From JAEZJZ01 sp050949055 (GTDB taxonomy: Bacteria > Bacillota > UBA994 > UBA5500), in assembly GCA_050949055.1 (NCBI GenBank), contig JBMNFA010000001.1, positions 620,001-684,000 of the forward strand: 64,000 nt of DNA. Direction: 5' to 3'. Under the pieces are notes generated by a model. The model did not search any database. It was not told where the DNA came from and saw only the letters and a list, made by a program, of their open reading frames with translations. Below, piece by piece: positions 56,566 through 64,000 of this stretch (positions are counted from its first letter, which is position 1; every line of letters starts with the position of its first letter). The position numbers and the translations under genes were made by a program.

Positions 56566-57080
56566 TCCTCTGGCAGCTGTTCTATACGTTCTTTTTCATC
56601 GGCTCTTTGGCCTTCGGCGGCGGCTACGTGATGATCCCGCTGATCGACAGCCAGATTGTCAACACCTTGGGCTGGCTGACTCCCACCCAATTCATCGACA
56701 TAGTGGCGATTGCGGAGATGACGCCCGGGCCGATCGCTGTCAATTCAGCCACCTTCGTCGGCTTCCAGCAAGCCGGTGTGCTGGGTTCCGTGGTGGCCAC
56801 CACTGGAGTAGTATTGCCGTCATTCTTGATCGTGGTCACTATCGCCATTCTGGTGCAGCGCTTCAGCAACTCCGAAAGCCTCAGGTGCGCTATCTGTGGG
56901 GTGCGTCCGGTAGTAGTGGGGCTGATCGCCAGCGCAGTCTGGTCTGTGGGCAAGGAGGCGCTGATCGACTGGCGTTCTTGGCTGCTGTCGGCAGTAATGC
57001 TGCTGTTGCTGCTGCGCACCAAGATCCATCCCATCCTGTTGATCGCAGTCTCTGGTTTGCTGGGACTGCTCTTCTTCTAG
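56562..57080 (+). CDS. chromate transporter, second half-size subunit
   Basis: 172 residues, GTG start overlapping the previous stop by 4 nt. CHR domain with FFFIGSLAFGGGYVMIPLI and AIAEMTPGPIAVNSATFVGF. It pairs with the upstream gene; the two differ in sequence as in other antiparallel CHR pairs. Confidence 0.92.
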   Translation: MILWQLFYTFFFIGSLAFGGGYVMIPLIDSQIVNTLGWLTPTQFIDIVAIAEMTPGPIAVNSATFVGFQQAGVLGSVVATTGVVLPSFLIVVTIAILVQRFSNSESLRCAICGVRPVVVGLIASAVWSVGKEALIDWRSWLLSAVMLLLLLRTKIHPILLIAVSGLLGLLFF

Positions 57081-57103
57081 GGAAACATCGCCAGCGAGGT
57101 TAG

Positions 57104-57131
57104 GCCGCCAGCATGACGCTGGCGGTTTTGT
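57104..57131 (+). terminator. terminator of the chromate transporter operon
   Basis: CCGCCAGC-ATGAC-GCTGGCGG, 8-bp stem, then TTTTGTTT. Confidence 0.9.
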
Positions 57132-57195
57132 TTATTGCCAAGGTTTACATATCTGCTCAGCCAGTTGGCAGAATAATCTCTGGAGGTGAGCGGCA

Positions 57196-58764
57196 GTGCG
57201 ACGCACCAAGAGCCAACTTACCAAACCCAAGCCGCTGTCGGCCGCCAGAAAGCCAAGACACACCGATGGGTGTTTCTCTGGAGATTTTGAGCAGGATTAC
57301 AGGGCAATGCAGGCACTGCTGGCGGATGCGATTGACATGAAGTCTCGGCGCATCAGTACTGCTGACCGCCGCAGCATCGGTATCTTCTTTTATGCAGACA
57401 TGGTGGACAACAATCTATTGAGCCGAGATATCATCAAGCCACTGCTCCAGATGCATGGCCTGCTGCTGCCGGAGAACGTGTTGCGGCACATCTCCGTTCC
57501 GGAAACCTGGGCGCTGTCAGACATGCAGACGGCTGCGGACAGCATGTCCGACGGCGCCGTGGTGCTGGTATTGGAGGGGCAATCGCAGGCCATCTTAGCC
57601 AGCTTGCCGCAGGTGGAACACAGGCCGATCGAGCGTTCGCAATCAGAAGACGTGATCATCGGCCCCCATGAGAGCTTCAGCGAGTCGCTGGCCACGAATG
57701 TTGCTGTCGTTCGCAGATTGTTATCTTCGACCAAACTGAAGGCCGAGTCGGTAGAGATAGGCAGGCTGTCCAGAACCAAAGCAAATATCCTCTATGTGCA
57801 GGACGTAGCCCAGCAAAAGCTGGTGGATGAGCTGCGCGCACGGTTATCGCGCATCGACATCGACCATTGCCAGGGCGCAGCCTACCTGACTGACTTCCTG
57901 GAGGATGACCCCAGGTCCATCTTCCCTTTGCTACGGGTGACAGAACGCCCCCACCGGGTCGCCGGCGCCCTAGCGGAGGGCCGGGTAGTCCTAATGGCGC
58001 ACGGCGACCCGACGGCATTGGTCATCCCTACGTTCTTTCCAGAGTTCATCCAATCCTCGGAAGACTATTTCGAACGGCCGATCATCGGCACTTTTCTGCG
58101 CTGCCTGCGCATTCTGAGCAGCTTTCTGGCGGTGTTTCTGCCGGGCTTGTGGGTGACACTGGTATCTTTTCACCACGGCATCATCCCCAAACCCCTTTTT
58201 TCCTCTATCGCCGCTGGTCGAGAGAGCGTGCCTTTGCCGACGGTGCTGGAAGCTTTCTTGCTGCTGCTGGCCTTCGACATCGTGATTGAGGCCAGCACCA
58301 GGCTGCCCAGCGCCGTCGGCCAGGCCATCGGCATTGTGGGGGCGATCATTCTGGGACAGTCGGCGGTACAGGCCAGCCTGGTCAGCCCAGCGATGACCAT
58401 AGTGGTGGCGCTGGCCGGGTTGGCCACCTACACCTCCCCTTCACCGGTGTTGCTTGGTCCCATGCGCCTATTGAAATACCTGGTGCTGATAGCTAGCAGC
58501 ATCCTGGGCTTATACGGGTTTGTCTGGGCGATCATCCTGCTGGCGTTGCACATGACCTGCAAACGTTCCTTTGGCTATCCATACCTCTACCCAGTGGCTC
58601 CCTTCGATCCCAAAGGAGTGCTGGATATCGTGGCCAGACTGCCACTCTATAGACTGGATCTACGCCCTGGCTTCTTAGCGGCGAAGAATCAGCGACGCAT
58701 GGCGGGCCAACTGAGGCCCACGCCAAACAAGGAGAGTGCTGATGGACGTTCCGACGAAAAATAG
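57196..58764 (+). CDS. spore germination receptor subunit A (GerA/GerKA family)
   Basis: 522 residues, GTG start 6 nt after GGAGGTGA. Long N-terminal soluble domain (about 1-290) followed by five to six transmembrane helices; family motifs IGIFFYADMVDNNLL, FSESLATNVAVVRRLL, LPGLWVTLVSFHHGIIP and RLPSAVGQAIGIVGAIILGQ in parts. Subunit A of a germinant receptor in the spore inner membrane. Operon with B and C subunit genes; the 3' end overlaps the B gene by 23 nt. Confidence 0.95.
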   Translation: MRRTKSQLTKPKPLSAARKPRHTDGCFSGDFEQDYRAMQALLADAIDMKSRRISTADRRSIGIFFYADMVDNNLLSRDIIKPLLQMHGLLLPENVLRHISVPETWALSDMQTAADSMSDGAVVLVLEGQSQAILASLPQVEHRPIERSQSEDVIIGPHESFSESLATNVAVVRRLLSSTKLKAESVEIGRLSRTKANILYVQDVAQQKLVDELRARLSRIDIDHCQGAAYLTDFLEDDPRSIFPLLRVTERPHRVAGALAEGRVVLMAHGDPTALVIPTFFPEFIQSSEDYFERPIIGTFLRCLRILSSFLAVFLPGLWVTLVSFHHGIIPKPLFSSIAAGRESVPLPTVLEAFLLLLAFDIVIEASTRLPSAVGQAIGIVGAIILGQSAVQASLVSPAMTIVVALAGLATYTSPSPVLLGPMRLLKYLVLIASSILGLYGFVWAIILLALHMTCKRSFGYPYLYPVAPFDPKGVLDIVARLPLYRLDLRPGFLAAKNQRRMAGQLRPTPNKESADGRSDEK

Positions 58765-59836
58765 AACAGAAGTAACAGCCGCGCAGTTTGCGCTATCCCT
58801 TTATCCCATCGCCATTGGAACCGTGTACTTTCCTGCGGCCGGCATTTTGGTTCCAATAGCCGGCACGGCCGGCTGGCTGGCCATGGCTATCGCGTTCGCT
58901 GTCGGCCTGCTGTGGGCGGTGTTGGCAGCCAAACTCGGCCAGTGGGCGCCGCCCGGGAATTTTCCGCAGGCGGTGTTCAGCTGGTGGGGCCCGTGGATCG
59001 GTCGCCTGATGCTGCTGTTCCTAGTAGCAGTTAGCCTCTGGCTGGGCAGCCTGTTGATGCTACAAGGCAGCTTGGTCTTTCACGCCATCGCCCTGCCATC
59101 CACCCCTCCCCTGGCATTGACCGTGAGCACGCTTTTCTTAATTGTCTATAGCGATTGGAAGGGAATAGAGGTCTATCTGCGCACGGTGCAGTTCTTGACC
59201 CTACTGGCAATACCACTGCCGCTGGGCATCTTATGGGGCACAATCCCGCTGGTGAATCTGCAGAATCTGCTGCCCGTATTCGGAACCGGGCCTGCCCGCA
59301 TCGCGCACGCAACCTACCTGGCGCTGCCCTGGGCGATGGAAGGCACCATTTTCACCCTATTCTTAGCTCCTTTGGTGAAGGACAAGAAGAAGGTCTGCAA
59401 AGCGGCGGCGACTAGCATCGCTTTGACCGGGCTGACGCTGACTTCTCTAATGGTGATCACAGTGGGGGCTTTGGGGCGGGGATTCGCCGAGGGTTACGCC
59501 TATCCTTCAGCCCAACTGGCGCTTAACGCGCCCTTCGGGGGTTTTCTGAACGGACTGGAACTGTTCTTCTACCCCCTCTGGCTGGTCAGCACTTACATCA
59601 AATCCACCGCCTTCTTCATTCTGGCCTCGGAGAGCTTGCGCGGACTGCTGCCAGTGCTGAAGCAACCTTGGAGATGCCTAACTTTGGGTGCGGCTTATCT
59701 GGCGCTCAGCAGAGTGCCTCGCGATTCTGTCCAGTTGACCGGGTCAATCAGCCGTGTCGGAAATACCTTCATTGCTTCTCTGTATTGGCTATTGCCGCTA
59801 TTGGCCATCTATGCTTGGTGGAGAAGGAGGAAGTAG
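58742..59836 (+). CDS. spore germination receptor subunit B (GerAB/GerKB family)
   Basis: 364 residues from ATG 58742, after AAGGAGAGTGCTG. APC-superfamily permease fold with ten hydrophobic segments; starts QFALSLYPIAIGTVYFPAAG, typical for GerAB. In characterised receptors subunit B binds the germinant (amino acid or sugar). Overlaps gerA and ends 1 bp before the gerC start. Confidence 0.93.
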   Translation: MDVPTKNRTEVTAAQFALSLYPIAIGTVYFPAAGILVPIAGTAGWLAMAIAFAVGLLWAVLAAKLGQWAPPGNFPQAVFSWWGPWIGRLMLLFLVAVSLWLGSLLMLQGSLVFHAIALPSTPPLALTVSTLFLIVYSDWKGIEVYLRTVQFLTLLAIPLPLGILWGTIPLVNLQNLLPVFGTGPARIAHATYLALPWAMEGTIFTLFLAPLVKDKKKVCKAAATSIALTGLTLTSLMVITVGALGRGFAEGYAYPSAQLALNAPFGGFLNGLELFFYPLWLVSTYIKSTAFFILASESLRGLLPVLKQPWRCLTLGAAYLALSRVPRDSVQLTGSISRVGNTFIASLYWLLPLLAIYAWWRRRK

Positions 59837-59837
59837 C

Positions 59838-61046
59838 GTGCCCTACAAAGCGCTGGTGATGCTGATGTTGCTGCTTTGTAGCTGCTGCTTGGGCGGCTGC
59901 TGGGATCAGGAGGAGATCACCTCCCTGGCCCCTATCTCCGGCCTGGGGATGGACGCCGGCGAGCAACCTGGCATGCTCAGGATATCGGTACAGATCACCG
60001 CCCCGGGTGGAACTGCTGGCGGTGTAGGGTCTTCCGGCGAAGCTAGATTGAGGGTGCTTTCCGTCGAGGCAGAGACTTTGGCAGCAGGTCTGATACAACT
60101 GCAAGGGCAGCTCCGACGCCCGCCGTTTATGCTTCATCTTTCCTTTGTGGTCCTGGGCGAGGAGCTGGCCAAAAGCGGAATAGATGGTGTGCTGGTCAGC
60201 CTGCAGGCCGCACCTCAGATCAGAACGTCGGTGCCGTTGATGGTTGCCGCCGGCAGCGCGGAAGAGGTGCTGCGCGCCCATTCAGGAATTGGTCGCACCC
60301 CCGGGCAGGATATCACTGACCTGGTAGAGAACATCGCCAATTCCCCCATTGGGGTTCGCACTACTATCATCGACGCGATCAATACCTTATCGGGCATCGG
60401 CAGCGAACTGGCACTGCCCATTCTGGACTTGGCCCCACTGTCTTTGCAGTCAGCGATCAACCTACCCGACGATGGCACCGGGCTGAGTGGTGGACAGTAC
60501 AAAGAGGTGAAAATGGAGCGCACTGCACTATTCCAGCGAAACCGCTGGGTGGCCACCCTGGACCGTTTGGAAACTAATATTCTGACGCTGTTGTTGGGGG
60601 AGGGCAGCAGGGGGATAGCTGTGGTGCCCAACCCGGCCAACCCCAGCCAGCCCCTGTCAGGTCTTCATGAGGGGTTCACTGTCTCCTATGAAAGCTCTGT
60701 CGACGGCCCCAATCCCCCACAAGTGGTGATCAAGCCCAAAGTCTCCATCCGCTTGATGGAGGCCTTTGGGGGATATGATGTGGCCGCCCGGGGGTTGGAG
60801 CCGATCGAGCGGGCGGTGGAATTCGATATCCAGCAAGAAGCCCAACGCCTGGTCGATAAGCTGCAGCAGTTGGGTCTGGATACTTTGGGACTGGGTCAGC
60901 GTATTGCCGGCCGCCACCCGCGGGAATGGAGCCACCTGGAACCGGTTTGGCAGGATGTCTATCCACAAGCAACGGTGAGCACTCAAGCCAAGGCCGAGGT
61001 GAAGGTCACTGGGATGCTGAGGCGCTTCCACCAGACTAAGCGTTAG
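59838..61046 (+). CDS. spore germination receptor lipoprotein C (GerAC/GerKC family)
   Basis: 402 residues from GTG 59838 (AAGGAGGAAGTAGC upstream). Lipoprotein signal with lipobox LGGC at about residue 18-21, followed by WDQEEITSLAPISGLGMD, the usual GerC start (CWD-x-EI). Three-domain GerC body with MLHLSFVVLGEELAKSGI. Anchored outside the spore inner membrane with subunits A and B. Confidence 0.94.
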   Translation: MPYKALVMLMLLLCSCCLGGCWDQEEITSLAPISGLGMDAGEQPGMLRISVQITAPGGTAGGVGSSGEARLRVLSVEAETLAAGLIQLQGQLRRPPFMLHLSFVVLGEELAKSGIDGVLVSLQAAPQIRTSVPLMVAAGSAEEVLRAHSGIGRTPGQDITDLVENIANSPIGVRTTIIDAINTLSGIGSELALPILDLAPLSLQSAINLPDDGTGLSGGQYKEVKMERTALFQRNRWVATLDRLETNILTLLLGEGSRGIAVVPNPANPSQPLSGLHEGFTVSYESSVDGPNPPQVVIKPKVSIRLMEAFGGYDVAARGLEPIERAVEFDIQQEAQRLVDKLQQLGLDTLGLGQRIAGRHPREWSHLEPVWQDVYPQATVSTQAKAEVKVTGMLRRFHQTKR

Positions 61047-61631
61047 CGACTGTTCCCTGGCAATGTCCGTAACGGTCGATGCTGTCAGGTCCCGCCTCCA
61101 GACAGTGCGCCTGGGGGCAATTTCTTTTGCGCCAGCAGGAATTAGGGCTTAGGAGGGGTCCAATCACTGTCGATGCTCCATCCCATTCGTAACTCCTCGC
61201 TTGCCAAGATACTGCATGGATGTGGCAAGGACGGTCACGGCATACCGGATCTCGTGTTCGCTTCGCGGATAGGAGAGGCGGTCATGTCAGGAAACGGGCT
61301 GCCGGACACCAGCTGGTTCTTGCCGCCCAGCAGGTCAACCATCCCCTGATATCGAACCTTAACATCATCAGCGTGCACGCCTACTCCCCGGTAGGCACGC
61401 AGCACGAACTCCTCCATTCTCACCTACCCAATGAGGGGTTGAGGATGATGTTGTGCTGCTAGTAAAGCCGCTCGTATTGACGATCGGCTTGGGCTTGATC
61501 ACCCGTCAGCTGTTCTTCGTGCACTATGCCCGGCGCAAAGCTCAGCACCCGTCCTCCCCATGGAATGATCTGCTCAGTGGTATGCCTGAAGTTTAAGCTG
61601 CAGGAGATGCAGCGAAGGAGGTAACTCTTTC
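61047..61631. other. intergenic stretch without a recognisable gene
   Basis: About 585 bp. A minus-strand frame at 61235-61423 (62 codons, RAYRGVGVHADDVKVRYQGM) and another minus frame ending near 61470 (IIPWGGRVLSFAPGIVHEEQ) look like pieces of a decayed protein gene, but I do not recognise it. No clear terminator after gerC. Confidence 0.35.
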
Positions 61632-62090
61632 ATGAATTACGCAGCGCACAACCCCGAAGAATACATCAGCCAGTTGCCTGATGACCGGAAAGAAGCGGTA
61701 CAGCGGCTGCGGGAGACCATCAAGGCCAACCTGCCCACAGGGTATGAAGAGGCGATGTCGTACGGAATGATCGGCTACGTGGTACCGTTTAGCATTTACC
61801 CACCTGGCTATGACAGCAAGCGGGGTGAGCCGTTACCGCTGATCCATATCGCGTCGCAGAAGAACCACATCGCACTCTACCATGTGGGGATATACTCCTT
61901 CCCGGAGCTGTTGGAGTGGTTCCAGCAGGAGTACGCCAAGCGGGTGCCCACGAAGTTGGATATGGGAAAGGGATGCATCCGCTTCAAGAAACCGGAACAG
62001 ATACCCTATGACCTGATTGCGGAGCTCTGCCAGAAGATCACCGCGGAGGAATGGGTCGAGAAGTATCGAGCCAGCCGGAACAGAAAGTAG
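61632..62090 (+). CDS. DUF1801 (YdhG-like) domain protein
   Basis: 152 residues, ATG after GAAGGAGGTAACTCTTTC. YdhG fold features: PEEYISQLPDDRKEAVQRLR, YGMIGYVVPFSIYP, HIALYHVG and LDMGKGCIRFKKPEQIPYDL in parts. The family is linked to iron chaperone-like frataxin-type folds but function is unsettled. A group II intron remnant starts directly at its stop codon. Confidence 0.88.
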   Translation: MNYAAHNPEEYISQLPDDRKEAVQRLRETIKANLPTGYEEAMSYGMIGYVVPFSIYPPGYDSKRGEPLPLIHIASQKNHIALYHVGIYSFPELLEWFQQEYAKRVPTKLDMGKGCIRFKKPEQIPYDLIAELCQKITAEEWVEKYRASRNRK

Positions 62091-62420
62091 GACGATCCAG
62101 TAGGAGGGAGTGACTAACCCCCCTCCCGCTCACGCCATCATGCGTATCGTCGTTCGGTATGCGGCGGTTCGCACAGTTTAGCCTTTGGACAACACAGACG
62201 TAAAGCTGAGTAAGCCTTGGGCCTGCCAGTATTGGAGGCCTAAGGCTTTGTTCGATTGGGAGCGCGTGCGAGTCGCCAATAGCCTCTGCGAGAGCAGCTA
62301 TCCTCATGGTTGATTCGGAGGGGATGCCGAGTTTACTCTCGCGTCTCCTGGTTCTTAGGCTTCTTCCACTGTCTGAGCAAGCACTGGCGCAGGCGGCGTC
62401 GAATCCACCTGCGGTAGGTG
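62091..62420 (-). mobile_element. 3' remnant of a group II intron (reverse transcriptase tail and ribozyme domains V-VI)
   Basis: Minus strand, in two frames: IRRRLRQCLLRQWKKPKNQE then, after a frameshift, SKLGIPSESTMRIAALAEAI, SLRPPILAGPRLTQLY and NRRIPNDDTHDG, matching the maturase/C-terminal region of intron-encoded reverse transcriptases. It is followed by GTGAGCGGGAGGGGGGTTAG and TCACTCCCTCCTACTGGAT, the usual 3' ribozyme end with its CTACT branch region. The 5' part, RT core and frame are lost. Confidence 0.7.
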
Positions 62421-62711
62421 GACTTTGCCTTGTTCCGTGGGCTCCTCCAACTGTTACTGGCCTCATATCAGCTGGTATGTTCCCCTCGGGCCGCAAGTTT
62501 GCCGCCGGCACGCTTCAGATTCCACCTGGCGATGGACACCCTTGCCTTGAGCGGCGGTTTGGAACTCTCGTCCAGTAGATAACGTCCATGCCGGGCTGCC
62601 TGCAGGAACGCGTCGCCTATAGACTCGCGTATACTGTATTGGGCAGTGTTATGTTCATCCAGAACTTTACGCCATTCAGCCTGCCATGCCATGATGAAGG
62701 GAGGGAAAGGA
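62421..62711. other. intergenic region upstream of the hypothetical gene
   Basis: About 290 bp; a minus-strand frame of 92 codons (62468-62746) spans it but crosses the start of the next gene and shows no family. Possibly extra intron debris. Confidence 0.35.
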
Positions 62712-63296
62712 GTGTCGGTAACTATCTTCGACCGCCACCTTCCCATCGATCGCTATGATCGCAGCCAGCTATACCAACAGTTCATGGCTCTAGCCGCCGC
62801 CACCCAGGGCGTGTTCGTGGAGACAGCCCTCAATTGGCACTTCAGTGGCAGCAACAAGGTAGTCAAGGAGATTTACTGGCGAGGATTCCCCTGCAGTCTA
62901 TGGATAGAGCACGATTGGATCGTGCACACCAGCCTGGTGATTGAGATGTCATCGCATTTGCGCTGTGAGATACGCTTCAACAATGTCTATGGAGGCGTGT
63001 CAGGGGTGCCAATTATGGGGCCGCCCCGGGTGGAGTCGGACCTGCATGACCAGACCCTAATCGCCATCCTTCCTGAGACAGCCTATTGGCAGCTGGTGCT
63101 GGCGCAGGAGCCCTTCGCGCTAACCTTCTCACGCGCCCGGCTGGCGCTGGCCACCTATCGATTCTATCCCCATCAGTTCTACCTAGAGGCGCTGGACTAC
63201 TTGACTGCCATTGCTGAGCGCTTGGAGCGCGCGGCTGAATCCCCGTTGCCGGTATTGGATGCAGTAAACCGCATCAGGCTCCCCTGGAGTACGTAG
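62712..63296 (+). CDS. hypothetical protein, unrecognised
   Basis: 194 residues from GTG 62712, 6 nt after GGAGGG. No signal peptide or transmembrane segment. Sequence is mixed alpha/beta in look, rich in Trp and Tyr (ALNWHFSGSNKVVKEIYWRG, RFNNVYGGVSGVPIMGPPRV) with a C-terminal helical part (YLEALDYLTAIAERLERAAE). I do not recognise a family. Codon use resembles neighbours, so it is probably a real gene. Alone on its strand before the tandem repeats. Confidence 0.6.
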   Translation: MSVTIFDRHLPIDRYDRSQLYQQFMALAAATQGVFVETALNWHFSGSNKVVKEIYWRGFPCSLWIEHDWIVHTSLVIEMSSHLRCEIRFNNVYGGVSGVPIMGPPRVESDLHDQTLIAILPETAYWQLVLAQEPFALTFSRARLALATYRFYPHQFYLEALDYLTAIAERLERAAESPLPVLDAVNRIRLPWST

Positions 63297-63347
63297 TCAA
63301 GCTTGTCTAATTTCGGGGCGCGCTGCGCCCCGAAATGTGCCTTTTAA

Positions 63348-63553
63348 GGTGCAAACTGATAGCTGCTAAAGCAACAATCACTTTATCGCCCGCAACATCC
63401 ACCGGTGTTGCTAGTCGGTGCAAACTGATGGCTGCTAAAGCAACAATCACTTCATTGCCCGCAACACCTACGGTGTTGCTAATCGGTACAAGCTGATGGT
63501 TGCTAAAACAACAATCACTTCATTGCCCGCAACACCTACGGTGTTGCTAGAGG
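63348..63553 (+). repeat. three tandem copies of a 68-69-bp repeat with internal hairpin
   Basis: Units start GGTGCAAACTGAT at 63348 and 63417 and GGTACAAGCTGAT at 63485. Each contains GCTAAA-CAACAATCACTT and a hairpin; in units 2 and 3 it is GCAACACC-TAC-GGTGTTGC (perfect 8 bp), in unit 1 one base longer. The one-base length change breaks any reading frame, so it is noncoding. Located 100 bp upstream of prs. Confidence 0.92.
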
Positions 63554-63655
63554 GTGGACAACCTGTGTGCTCTGAGTTATTATGGGGTGTGTCGAGCTTG
63601 GATAAGCTTGACTGGAGTACACGGATGCGTAATCTCATGCTGGGGGGCACAAACA

Positions 63656-64000
63656 ATGATGGGCGAGCTGAAGGTATTTGCAGGACAAGCCACAGAGTCA
63701 TTGACAGCCGAGATATGCAAACAACTCGGCTTAAGTCTTGGCAAACGGGAAATCATCCAGTTCAGTAACGACAACACTTTCGTCAAGATCAGCGAAAACG
63801 TGCGGGACTGCGATGTGTTCGTGGTACAAACATCCTGTCCGCCGGTGAACCATAACCTGATGGAACTATTGGTGATGCTGGATGCGCTGCGCCGGGCCTC
63901 AGCTAGGCGGATTACAGCGGTTTTGCCGCTTTATCCATATGCCCGTTCCGACAAGAAAGACCAGCCGAGAGTGCCGATCACAGCCCGCTTGGTGGCCGAC
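63656..64000 (+). CDS. prs: ribose-phosphate pyrophosphokinase, 3' end outside the window
   Basis: 115 codons before the edge; ATG at 63656 (or the next codon, also ATG) after TGGGGGGCACAAACA. LKVFAGQATESLTAEICKQL, FSNDNTFVKISENVRDCDVF, CPPVNHNLMELLVMLDALRR and YPYARSDKKDQPRVPITARL match the N-terminal half of PRPP synthase. It makes PRPP from ribose-5-phosphate and ATP. The FSNDNT segment replaces the commoner FSDGE, as also seen in several other branches of the family. Confidence 0.94.
   Translation, partial: MMGELKVFAGQATESLTAEICKQLGLSLGKREIIQFSNDNTFVKISENVRDCDVFVVQTSCPPVNHNLMELLVMLDALRRASARRITAVLPLYPYARSDKKDQPRVPITARLVAD

Noticed and set aside
62468..62746. 92-codon minus-strand frame
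   Set aside because: Overlaps the start and ribosome site of the gene at 62712 and shows no family; probably chance or intron debris.
63348..63553. CRISPR array
   Set aside because: The units are directly adjacent with no unique spacers and are too long; no cas genes nearby.
63468..63701. Minus-strand frame with repeated VGVAGNEV-type segments over the tandem repeats
   Set aside because: The 68/69-bp unit lengths break the frame between copies, so the repetition is at DNA level, not protein level.

Overview
The window looks like the chromosome of an anaerobic, endospore-forming member of the Firmicutes (Bacillota, Clostridia-like). Evidence: a GerA-type germinant receptor operon, the sporulation proteins YunB and YtxC, two T-box leaders (Phe and Thr), a strict-anaerobe type hybrid cluster protein, MutS2, Ktr potassium uptake and an infC-rpmI-rplT operon with an AUU start. 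Base composition is moderately GC-rich. I do not assign a genus.

Layout. 1-3.2 kb: an M20 peptidase cut by the left edge and hcp. 3.6-5.6 kb: an intact IS3-family element. 5.6-12.2 kb: one rRNA operon on the minus strand (16S, 23S, 5S) whose 23S gene is about 1 kb too long because four helices carry intervening sequences; one holds a GIY-YIG ORF and one an S23 four-helix-bundle ORF. 12.4-15 kb: an M20D amidohydrolase with two membrane proteins (DUF3100 type plus partner). 15-33.2 kb: yunB, a class A penicillin-binding protein, then a long minus-strand run of core genes (mutS2, cvpA, zapA, pheT, pheS, an rRNA methyltransferase, ktrA, ktrB, rplT, rpmI, infC, thrS, ytxC).

33.3-44 kb is the accessory locus of most interest: a peptide-export system. 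It has two homologous double-glycine leader peptides, a secreted serine hydrolase, a C39-peptidase ABC transporter, a second ABC transporter, an HlyD-like secretion protein and a STAS/anti-sigma kinase pair whose phosphatase is a decayed fragment. Three promoters share a direct-repeat element (TGTTAG-N6-TGTTAG) that marks every transcription unit of the locus. One precursor has an in-frame TGA exactly where its paralogue has a cysteine. IS1182 and group II intron remnants show that the locus is a hotspot for mobile DNA.

44.5-45.7 kb: eight tRNA genes on the minus strand. 45.8-52.6 kb: murD, then a PadR-controlled operon encoding an opine-type dehydrogenase, a B12-binding mutase-like protein and a MutL/GlmL-type chaperone (a candidate new adenosylcobalamin carbon-skeleton or amino mutase pathway), and ybjN. 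52.7-64 kb: an ATP-grasp ligase, another rRNA methyltransferase, another M20 hydrolase, split chromate transporter genes, a gerA-gerB-gerC operon, a DUF1801 protein, a group II intron 3' remnant, an unrecognised gene, a three-copy 69-bp tandem repeat and the start of prs.
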